Below, in pieces: positions 1-6,157 of a stretch of 6,157 nucleotides of DNA; the stretch's first letter is position 1; every line of letters begins with the position of its first letter. The stretch covers positions 1 through 6,157 of the forward strand of contig JAABPT010000105.1 in the NCBI GenBank assembly GCA_011391855.1, written 5' to 3'. The notes below the pieces were generated by a model. That model saw only the letters and a program-made list of their open reading frames with translations. It was not told where the DNA came from and did not search any database. This DNA comes from Burkholderiales bacterium. GTDB lineage: Bacteria; Pseudomonadota; Gammaproteobacteria; Burkholderiales; Burkholderiaceae_C. The translations under genes and the position numbers were made by a program.

Positions 1-3000
1 GGAAGGTGAATTCGGCGCTGCCGCCGGCTTCGAGCACCAGCGGTGTCGACAGCGCCGCGCAGGGGTCGAGCCCGTTGCCCTGCACCTGCAGCCAGTGGTC
101 GGGCAGCACCGGGTGGCCGCGGGCGTCGAAACATTCGCGGCGGTCGCAGGTCCAGTCGTGCAGGTCGTTGCCTTCACCCGCCAGGGCCAGGAAGGCCGTG
201 CCGCCGCCCAGGCCGGCGCCCTGTTCGCGCTGGGTCGCCGTCAGCACCAGCAACTCGGCGTCATCGGCGCCGCCCAGCGGGTGCCGGTATCGCGCCGTGT
301 GCACGGTATGGCGGTCCACGCGCGCGGCGCCCATCAGCCACTCGGCCAGGGCCGTGATGCGCAGGCGCTGCGTGCGGCGGCCGGTGTTGCTGATGTGCAG
401 GTGCATCTGCTTGACGGCCAGCACCGGGTCCACGCACCAGGTCACGCGCACCTGCAGGTCGCCACGCCGATGATGGATGCTCGTGCTGCCTTGGCCGTGC
501 GTCACCTCGTAGGCCAGGCGTGGGTCGCCCCAGGCGCCGGGGGCGGCGTTCCACACCTCGTTGCTGCGCAGGTCCTGCAGCAGCAGGGTTTCGGACGCCG
601 GGTCCGCGACCGGGTCGTTGCGCCAGGCCGTGAGCTGGTTGAGCCGGCTGTTGCCGGCCCAGGTGCAGCCGGCACCGGACTCCGACACCAGGGTGCCGAA
701 GTCGGGATTGGCCAGCACGTTGATCCACGGCCTGGTCGGCCGGGCGGCGGCGCTCACGCCGAAGCCGAACTCGCTGCCATCGGCGGAGAAACGGCCGACT
801 GCCACCGCTGCGGCCGCGCCGCCGGCGCAGGCGGGCACCAGTGCCGTGGTGGCCACGCCCTGGCGCGCCTGCAGCGCCTGCTCGTGCAGCGCGGCCCAGG
901 CCTGCACGTGGTGCGGCAGCGGCCGGCCGTCGGCCTGCAGGCTGACCCGGGCCACGCCGCGCAGGGCCGCCAGTTCGCCGGCCGACAGCTCCTCGGCGCT
1001 GAACAGGTGCAGGCCCACGCGCTCGGCCGCGGGTTGCGCGGCGCTTTCGGCCTCGTGCCGGTCGCGCAGGGCGCCGATCTCGCGCTGCAGCTCCATCTGG
1101 TAGCTCGGCGCTTCGGTGCTCACCACCACCAGGTCGCACGGCAGGCCGCCGTGGGCCCACAGGCGCAAGGCCCTGGCCAGCGAGCGCAGCAACCCCAGGC
1201 CATGCAGCGCGCCGGCCGCCACCAGCAACAGCGGCCGCTCGCCCGACAGGCCCAGCCGCCACAGCAGCCGGCGGTCGCAGGCCGTGTCGGCGTTGGTTGT
1301 CTGCACGCGCGTCAGCCCCAGCAGCATCGCCGTGGTCAGCGTCTGGATGGCCGCCAGGTCGTCGCTGCCGATGCGCAGCGTGCGCAGCCGGATGCCGGCC
1401 AGCGTGGCCGACATCAGCGAGGCGCGTTGAACCCGGCCGGGCTGGCGGTATTTGTCGATCACCGCGCGCAGCGTGTCGCCGTCGTCGCAGGCCGCGGTGG
1501 CAAAGGTCAGCCGTGCGTGGCCGCCGGGCGGGACGATCAGGCGCACGGCGAGCACGCACACCGGGTCCAGGCCGGTGTCCAGGGCGGTGTCCAGGGACAA
1601 CGCCGACGGCGTGGCCGGCAGGGCCCGCAGCGTGGCCTGCGGATGCGCGGCCGCACGGTGGCGGCCCAGCCAGTGCGCTCGGTCGGTCTGGCCGCGCAGC
1701 GCCACCACGTCGGGCTCGCACTCGGTGATGAAGTGGGCCGCGTGCAGGCCGCGCTCCGTGGCCAGCCGGGGCGTGCGTTCGAAGACCAGCGCCTGTGCCG
1801 CCGGCCGCCATTCGGCGCGCACGAAGAGGCTGCTGAAGGCGGGGTGGGCCTCGTCGGCGCGCGCGTCGGCCAGCGTCACGTCGAAGGCCGAGACCAGCTC
1901 CAGGTCCAGCGTCTGCGTGCCCAGGTTGCGCAACTCCACTTGGCGGAATTCGATATCGTCTTCGGGGCTGACCCAGACCGTGATGCGCGTCTGCAGCTCG
2001 GACCAGGTGGCGGACAGGCACACGCGGTCGGCGTGGAAGACGCCGCTGTAAAACGCTGCCGCGTCGGGCGCCGGGTGCTGGGTCAGCGACACCAGCGGCC
2101 CGCCCGCCGCCGGCCGCAGATACATGAAGCTGCCGTATTCGTCGCGCAGCGCGTCGTCGCGGCTGCGGGTGATGCCCACGGTGCCGCGGCGGCTGTGGCC
2201 CGCGCCGTTGGCGCGCAAGGCCACGTGGTAGCGGCCGTTGGACAGCAGTTGCGTCGGCTCCACGGCTTGCGCGCCGGCTTGCACCTCGCGCTGCAGGGTC
2301 GGCGCGCGCCGCTCGGCCGGCGGCGGTGCTGCGGCCGGCGCAGCGGGCAGCCGCGGCACCTCGCGCGGAGCACGTTCGTGCAGCAGCGAGCCAAAGGCCT
2401 CGACGTGGGCATTGGCCATGCCCCAGCGCTGCGCCACGCACCCCAGCAGCACATTGGCCAGGGCCACGATGCACATGCCCTGGTGGTGCGCCATGAAGGT
2501 TTCGACGGCCGTCATGCGGTGGCTGCCGCCCTGTCGCGCCGGGGTGAAGTCCAGGGCCTCGATGAAGCCCATGCGCCCGCGCGCCTGCAGCGCCTGCAGC
2601 GCATCGAAATTGCGGCAGGCGGCGGCGCCGTCCAGCTGCGCCGCCAGCGCGGTGGCGTAAGGGGCAATCACCAGTTCGTCGGGCGGCGTGCGGCGCAGCG
2701 CCAGGCGTGGCACGCCTTGCGGCGCGTACTGGTAGGCCAGGGTGTGGTCGCGGCCGGCGTGGGCCGACTCCGAAATGCCCCAGGGCACGCCATGCGCGTG
2801 CGCAAAGCCGATCTGCTCGCGCAGGGCGGTCAGCGTGGCGTCGCGCAGCACGCTGCCATGGGGCTCGGCCAGCACCAGCGTGGGCATCAGGTATTCGAAC
2901 ATCGACCCCGACCACGAGCGCAGGCCCGTCGTGGCGCCGACGGCGAAGAACGGCCGCCCCAGCGCGGCCCAGTGGCGCACCGGCACGTCGCCCTTGGCGA

Positions 3001-6000
3001 TGGCCAGCAGGCTGGTCAGGCGCGACTCCGAGGCCAGCAGGTCGTAGAAGCTGGCGTCCAGTTGTTGCTCGGCGACGCGATAGCCGATGTGCAGCAGGTG
3101 GCGCTGGGAGTGGTACAGAAAAGCGAAGTCGGGTGCCCAGGCCAGTTGCTCGCACTGCTGCGCCAGGGCCAGCAAGCGGGTCGTGCTCTCTTCTTCACCG
3201 GGCGCGGCGGCCAGCTCGCGGCAGGCCTGGGCCACGGCCAGCAGGTGGCCGCTGAGGTTGCCGCTGTCCACGGTGGACACATACATCGGCAAAAGCGGCG
3301 CGCCGCTGGCGGTGTCGTACCAATTCAGGAAGTGGCCGCGGTGGCGCTGCAGCGTCGCCAGGGAGGCCAGCGTGGCTTCCAGCCGCAGCATCAGTTCCAG
3401 CGTGCCGATCCAGCCGAACTGGCGTGCGCAGGCCGTGCTCAGCAGGTACAGGCCGATATTGGTGGGCGAGGTGCGGCGCGCCAGCATCTCGTGCGGCAGG
3501 GTCTGCAGGTTGTCGGGCGGCAGGTGGCGGTCGTCGGCCGTGACGACGCGCTCGAAGAAGCGCCAGGTGTCGCGCGCCACGCCGTGCAGCAGCGCCCGGT
3601 CTTCGGCGCTCAGGTCGGCGTCGGCGGAGGCGGCGCGCGGCCGGCTGGCCGCCCAGGACCACAGCGGTGCCGCGGCCCACAACAGGCACAGGGCCGCGGC
3701 CCAGGCCGGGGCGGGCGCGCCCCCCATCCACTGTGCGGCCAGCAAGGCCGCCAGCAGCGCCAGCGCCAGCAGCGGCACGGCACGGTGTTTGCCCCAGGCG
3801 CCGGCCAGCGTGGTCTGGGCGGCGGCTTCGGCAGCGGCCGCGGTCGTCCACTGCAGCAGGTGGCGGCGGCTCACGACCATGCGGTACAGCGTGCGGGCGA
3901 TGGCATCCACGACGAGCAGGGCCTGTTGCAGCAGCATCGCCAGGTGCCACAGCCCACCCAGGCCGGCGCGCGCCGCGTCGGCCGCGGCGCCGCGGTAGAA
4001 GTGCTCCGTGGCGATGTCGTCGCGGCTGGGCGCGAAGCCGGCCACCGCGCCCATCAGCGGGCCGGCGGCAAAGGCCGCCAGCACCAGCAGCACGGCGCTC
4101 AGCGGCGACAAGCTGCCGGTGGTCAGCACCAGAACCAGCAAGGCCAGCGAGGCCGGCGCCACCAGCGAGCGGCGCAGGTTGTCCAGCATCTTCCAGCGGT
4201 TCACGCCGCGCAGCGGGTAGCGCCGGTGCTGCAGCAAGAAGGGCAGCAGCTGCCAGTCGCCGCGCGTCCAGCGGTGCAGGCGCGAGGCCGCCACTTCGGC
4301 ATGGAAGGGCGCGTCCTCGACGAAGGAGATGTCGGTCACCGCCGCGCAGCGCGCCAGCGAGCCTTCCAGCAGGTCGTGGCTGAGCACGCAGCCGTCGGGC
4401 AGCCGGCCGCCCAGCACGGCGTGCACGGCCTGCACGTGCAGCAGCCCCTTGCCGGTGAACGAACCTTCGCCGAAGACGTCCTGGTAGACCTCGGAGCTGG
4501 CCGCGCTGTAGGGGTCGATCCCCGGCTGGCCGGCAAACATCCAGTGGTAGGGCGTCAACTCCCGCGGCGCCGGCAGCGGCGTCACCAGGTGCGGCTGCAG
4601 GATGCCATAGCCGCGCTGCACCCGGCGGCCGTCGGCACTGAGCTGCGGGGCGTTTTCCGGGTGCGCGGCCACGCCCACCAGTTCGCGCAGGCGGCCCGGC
4701 GGCAGTTGGGTGTCGCTGTCCAGCGTCAGCACATAGGCCGTGCCGGGGGCGATTTGCGAGATCTCGCCGAGGTCGATGAAGGCCTGCCCCGGCACGCCGG
4801 CCAGCGTGGCGACAAGCTGTTCGAGCTTGCCGCGCTTGCGTTCCCAGCCGATCCAGCAGGCTTCGGTGGCGCAGTACTGGCGCTTGCGATGCAGCAGCAG
4901 GAAGCGCGGCGCGGCATCGGCTGCACCAGCCGCACCGGCTGTGCCGGCCACCGCCAGTGCGCTGGCGTTGAGCTGCCGGATCTGCTGCGCGGCGTGGACC
5001 AGCAGCGCGTCGTCGGCGGCGGCTTCGGCGCCGGGCGCGTCGGCCCAGTCGGTGAGCAGCGCGAACTGCGTGTGCGCCTCGGCGTTGGCCAGCGCATGCA
5101 GGTGCAGGCGGTGCGCCAGGCGCGCCGTGCCGGCGGTGCTGGTCAGCATGGCCGGCATCACGACCATCACGCGGTGCGCGGGCGGAATGCCCGCGGTCAG
5201 TGCCAGGCGGGGCATCTGGTGCGGTCGCGCCGATTCGCTGATCAGGCGGTGGATGACGGCCACCACCGCTTCGGAAGCCGGCAGCAGCATCAAGGCGGCC
5301 GTGAGCGCGCCGATCCAGGTGGCCAGGTCGGTGTCGTGCCGAACCAGCATCCAGGCCACGAGTGCCAGCGTGCCGGTGGCCACGACGGCCAAGTACGAGG
5401 GCAGGACGGTGGCGCGCCAGACGCGCCGCGCCCACGGCGCCGGGCCGGGGCGTTGCCCCAGCGCCCGCGCCAGCGCCGGCCGGCCGGCGCCTTGCAGCCA
5501 GTGTCCGGCCAGCGCGCCGGGTGGGGCCGCGGCCGGCGTGCCGACCATGGCGTCCATGGCGGCCGTGCCATCCCCTTTACTAGACCCTGCGGCCTGCATC
5601 AGGTCCAGCAGGGCGCGCGCCACCGCCAGCTCGCTGCGGTGGCTGCGGCGGGCCAGCTTCTCGATGCCGTGCAGCGTTTGGTCGCGGGTCGTGGTGTGCT
5701 CGGCCGCGAACAGCGGCGATGTCAGCATGAGCTGCATCAGCGGGCTGCTGCGGGCCACCAGGTCGGGCCAGTCGGCGTCGCCGATGGCGCGCAGCGAGGT
5801 CACGGCGTTGCCCACGCTCAGGTTGTCGGCGGTCTGGTCGGCGGCTTGCTGGCGCTGCAGGCCCTGCAGCCCGGGCCGGTGCACCTGCAGCCAGGCCTGC
5901 ACCGCCGGCGGCAGGCCGGGCTCGGCCTGCAGGCTGGCGCCCAGGCCGCGGTCCTGCAGCCGCAGCATCACCTGCACCGCGAAGGCCGGGCCCGCGCCGC

Positions 6001-6157
6001 GCTTCACCATCAGCGCATGCACCTCGGCCAGCGGCGCGCCCGCGCCTTTCGCGATGCGGTCGCAGCACAGGTTGGCCACCTCGCGTGCGGCCTTCTGCGT
6101 GGCCGCGCGTTCGGCCAGGCGGCGCAGGTTTTCCACCAACACCACGCGCAAGGTGGT
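1..6157 (-). CDS. ndvB: Cyclic beta-1,2-glucan synthase, internal part (both ends outside window)
   Basis: This inner-membrane enzyme polymerises glucose from UDP-glucose into beta-1,2-glucan, controls chain length and closes the ring, giving a periplasmic cyclic glucan. The minus-strand frame is open through the whole window, about 2052 codons, with no start or stop visible. Family signatures occur in the right order: an N-terminal helical region with the SLRAIGDADWPDL stretch, a membrane pair, GT84 motifs (LTLDSDTQL, SHDLLEG, RLHRWTRGDWQ), four more membrane helices, cyclization-domain motifs (LPPDNLQ, RTSPTNIGLYLL, GHFLNWYDT, VDSGNLSGHL, WGISES, MAHHQGM), and two GH94-type beta-sandwich modules (SNGRYHV; RPWINVLANPDFG and TWAGNSRLNQLT). 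About 150 N-terminal residues and the GH94 catalytic barrel appear to lie outside. No frameshift or internal stop was seen, and all checked glucosyltransferase motifs are intact. chvB and cgs are names for the same family. The family call is near certain; the exact linkage pattern of the product is inferred. Confidence 0.95.
2..832 (-). other. Second GH94-type N-terminal module, leading into the phosphorylase domain
   Basis: Residues about 1776-2052 hold the strongest GH94 signatures: GRFSADGSEFGF, RPWINVLANPDFGTLVSESGAG (W1811 at bases 725-727), CTWAGNSRLNQLTAWRNDPVADPASETLLLQD, VTWCVDPVLAVKQMHLHISNTG and LRITALAEWLMG. In GH94 enzymes this sandwich precedes the (alpha/alpha)6 catalytic barrel. 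In Cgs the phosphorylase shortens the linear glucan before ring closure and so sets ring size. The window stops before the barrel, so the catalytic Asp cannot be checked. Confidence 0.85.
833..1432 (-). other. Connecting domain between the two GH94-type modules
   Basis: Residues about 1576-1775 contain LRIGSDDLAAIQTLTTAMLLG, LWRLGLSGERPLLLVAAG, LRLWAHGGLPCDLVVVSTEAPSYQMELQREI and VGLHLFSAEELSAGELAALRGVARVSL. These match the segment in homologues that reads like 'LWxxGISGDxPILLV ... LVILNE ... YxxxLxxxI'. The alternating hydrophobic strands and helices suggest an alpha/beta fold. Its function is not known to me; it joins the two sandwich modules in all family members I can recall. Confidence 0.65.
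1433..2260 (-). other. First GH94-type beta-sandwich module
   Basis: Residues about 1300-1575 resemble the N-terminal sandwich domain of GH94 phosphorylases (old 'glycosyltransferase family 36' domain). Clear signs are LLSNGRYHVALRANGAGHSR, a GSFMYLR strand, FHADRVCLSATWSELQTRITVWVSPEDDIEFRQVELRNLG, and the ASFDV-like SAFDVTLADARADEAHPAFSSLFVRAEW. No catalytic barrel follows it. In this family the first copy is a structural or carbohydrate-contacting module between the cyclization domain and the phosphorylase. Confidence 0.75.
1565..1600 (-). repeat. In-frame 12-base tandem repeat, three imperfect copies
   Basis: On the plus strand the units gtccaggccggt (1565-1576), gtccagggcggt (1577-1588) and gtccagggacaa (1589-1600) stand head to tail; the first two differ at one base and the third keeps the first eight. 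Translated on the minus strand they give LSLD-TALD-TGLD (residues 1520-1531) inside the first beta-sandwich module. The unit is four codons, so copy-number changes would keep the reading frame. Confidence 0.7.
2300..2350 (-). other. Pro/Ala interdomain linker
   Basis: Residues 1270-1286 (LPAAPAAAPPPAERRAP) form a Pro/Ala-rich linker after the conserved LLHERAPREVP end of the cyclization domain and before the first beta-sandwich module. Homologues often have a short, variable segment here. Confidence 0.65.
2372..3610 (-). other. Cyclization domain, GH189 / glucoamylase-like type
   Basis: Residues about 850-1262 match the middle domain of cyclic glucan synthases, which closes the beta-1,2-glucan ring by transglycosylation (family GH189; older databases call it a glucoamylase-like domain). 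Visible motifs are LPPDNLQ (879-885), RTSPTNIGLYLL, GHFLNWYDT, YVSTVDSGNLSGHL (D964), FLYHSQRHLLHIGYRV, SFYDLLASESRL, FLxIAKGDVP-like LLAIAKGDVP, GSMFEYLMP, PWGISESA (E1130, bases 2768-2770), YQYAPQGVPRLALRR, VIAPYATALA and MAHHQGM (1222-1228, bases 2474-2494). D964 and E1130 are acidic residues in highly conserved motifs and are reasonable active-site candidates, but I infer this from conservation only. Only about 25 residues join SGHLLAVAQACREL to WAPDFAFLYH, where rhizobial homologues carry a long helical insertion. Confidence 0.85.
3644..3781 (-). other. Transmembrane helices 5 and 6
   Basis: Helix 5 is about residues 793-811 (AVPLLALALLAALLAAQWM) and helix 6 about residues 818-838 (AWAAALCLLWAAAPLWSWAAS). 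They follow the conserved RHLLQWTTAA segment, which matches the family's 'RRHLLEWTTA', and a cytoplasmic stretch containing LYRMVVSRRH. Helix 6 ends just before the cyclization domain. Together with the two earlier pairs this makes six predicted membrane helices, the number reported for Cgs. Confidence 0.75.
4037..4165 (-). other. Transmembrane helices 3 and 4
   Basis: Directly after the GT84 domain, the amphipathic segment GVNRWKMLDNLRRS leads into two hydrophobic helices. Helix 3 is about residues 665-680 (LVAPASLALLVLVLTT) and helix 4 about residues 683-706 (through LSAVLLVLAAFAAGPLMGAV), separated by a very short turn. The RWKMLDNLRRSLVAP lead-in is typical of the family. Confidence 0.8.
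4208..5191 (-). other. GT84 glucosyltransferase domain
   Basis: Residues about 323-650 form a GT-A type transferase that uses UDP-glucose and elongates beta-1,2-glucan at the cytoplasmic face. It opens with a hydrophobic strand, HRVMVVMPAML. A first conserved Asp lies in ALLTDWADAP (D370, bases 5048-5050). The DxD motif is D480-S-D482 in VLTLDSDTQLPPG (bases 4712-4720), the likely nucleotide-sugar/metal site. SHDLLEG (D595, bases 4373-4375) sits about 30 residues before RLHRW (residues 626-630, bases 4268-4282), which satisfies the (Q/R)xxRW pattern of processive synthases and continues as TRGDWQ. A further ED pair occurs at 614-615. An Ala/Gly-rich insertion (AVAGTAGAAGAADAAP) precedes the conserved FLLLHR and GWERKRGKLEQL segments. 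All expected motifs are present, so activity is predicted. Confidence 0.9.
5246..5398 (-). other. Transmembrane helices 1 and 2
   Basis: Two hydrophobic stretches follow the basic segment WARRVWRATVLPSY. Helix 1 is about residues 254-272 (LAVVATGTLALVAWMLV) and helix 2 about residues 278-302 (through ATWIGALTAALMLLPASEAV). The loop RHDTD between them is only five residues. The pair lies directly before the GT84 domain, as in the characterised six-helix topology of Cgs, where the catalytic domains are cytoplasmic. Positive charges before helix 1 and after helix 2 (HRLISESARPH) agree with both outer ends being cytoplasmic. Confidence 0.8.
5423..6157 (-). other. N-terminal helical cytoplasmic region of the synthase
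   Basis: Residues 1-245 of the visible protein precede the first membrane pair. The sequence is Leu/Ala/Arg-rich and looks largely helical. It contains the stretches ENLRRLAERAATQKAAREVA (residues 9-28), TADNLSVGNAVTSLRAIGDA and RDQTLHGIEKLARRSHRSEL, which resemble the region before the membrane in NdvB proteins, where a conserved serial helix pattern ends in 'TRxxYRxxIExLAxxSxxxExxVA'. It ends with a GAGRPAL stretch that matches the family's 'YLIxxGRxxLE' segment, although the preceding GHWLQ differs from the usual GYYLI. Its biochemical role is not settled from sequence; a scaffold or priming role is possible. Confidence 0.7.
5510..5593 (-). other. Ala/Gly/Pro-rich, lineage-specific linker
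   Basis: Residues 189-216 read AAGSSKGDGTAAM and continue through GTPAAAPPGAL. They separate the conserved helix ending ALLDLMQ from the conserved GAGRPAL segment. The composition is that of a flexible linker. The SSKGDG part uses codons tct, agt, aaa, ggg and gat, which are unusual in this strongly G/C-ending gene. This looks like a tolerated in-frame insertion rather than a domain; no repeat flanks were seen. Confidence 0.5.

Noticed and set aside
2582..2599. 9-base tandem repeat (cgcctgcag twice)
   Set aside because: It encodes the helical ALQALQ stretch and is a common outcome of Leu-Gln-Ala codon use in this gene; similar LQ-rich spots occur near 5860, so it is not a distinctive element.
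261..3155. 964-codon open frame on the minus strand
   Set aside because: It is offset from the NdvB frame, which carries recognisable domains over the same bases. Its product is dominated by Arg, Ala, Gly and Pro with no motif, as expected for an out-of-phase reading of GC-rich coding DNA.
3087..3998. 303-codon plus-strand frame, possible antisense gene
   Set aside because: It is low-complexity Ala/Ser/Arg sequence lying opposite conserved NdvB motifs. No ribosome-binding site or domain supports it. Other plus-strand frames (for example 561-1103 and 1452-2051) are the same kind of shadow.
3195..5435. 746-codon open frame on the minus strand
   Set aside because: Same phase and same composition bias as the frame above. 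The overlapping true frame encodes the GT84 and cyclization domains.
5577..5583. Stop-like triplets (tta, cta on the plus strand) suggesting a gene boundary
   Set aside because: They fall in a different phase. In the NdvB frame these bases encode S-S-K and translation continues without a break.
1..6157. Promoters, terminators, CRISPR arrays, mobile elements or RNA genes
   Set aside because: The window is entirely coding. The GC-rich palindromic stretches seen are ordinary for this composition and none is followed by a T-run.

Overview
The whole 6157-base window lies inside one very large gene on the minus strand. One reading frame (codons whose lowest plus-strand base is 2, 5, 8 ... 6155) stays open from edge to edge, about 2052 codons, with neither start nor stop inside the window. 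Its translation is recognisable along its length as a cyclic beta-1,2-glucan synthase (NdvB/ChvB/Cgs family), a multidomain inner-membrane enzyme usually near 2,800 to 2,900 residues. From the position of the first membrane pair I estimate that roughly the first 150 residues (right of the window) and the last 600 to 700 residues (left of the window) are missing. Residue numbers below count from the right edge of the window (residue 1 = bases 6155-6157).

Layout in the direction of translation, from high to low coordinates: a helical cytoplasmic N-terminal region (about 6157-5423); a membrane helix pair (5398-5246); the GT84 glucosyltransferase domain with its DxD and RxxRW motifs (5191-4208); two more membrane helix pairs (4165-4037 and 3781-3644); the middle cyclization domain of the GH189 / glucoamylase-like type (3610-2372); a Pro/Ala linker (2350-2300); a first GH94-type beta-sandwich module (2260-1433); a connecting domain (1432-833); and a second GH94-type N-terminal module (832-2). 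The GH94 catalytic barrel, which trims the linear chain, should lie just left of base 1 and is not visible.

By family knowledge these modules work in series. The GT84 part builds a linear beta-1,2-glucan from UDP-glucose, the C-terminal GH94 phosphorylase controls chain length, and the middle domain closes the ring. The product is a periplasmic cyclic glucan that helps with osmotic adaptation and, in host-associated bacteria, interaction with plants or animals. All glucosyltransferase motifs I can check are intact, so the gene looks functional.

The very high G+C content and strong G/C preference at third codon positions suggest a GC-rich proteobacterium. A Burkholderiales-like betaproteobacterium is my guess, but nothing here proves it. 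There is no intergenic space, RNA gene, mobile element, CRISPR array, promoter or terminator in the window. The long open frames on both strands in other phases are composition shadows of this gene. I did not find an undescribed system; the most notable points are a compact cyclization domain and a few small lineage-specific insertions.
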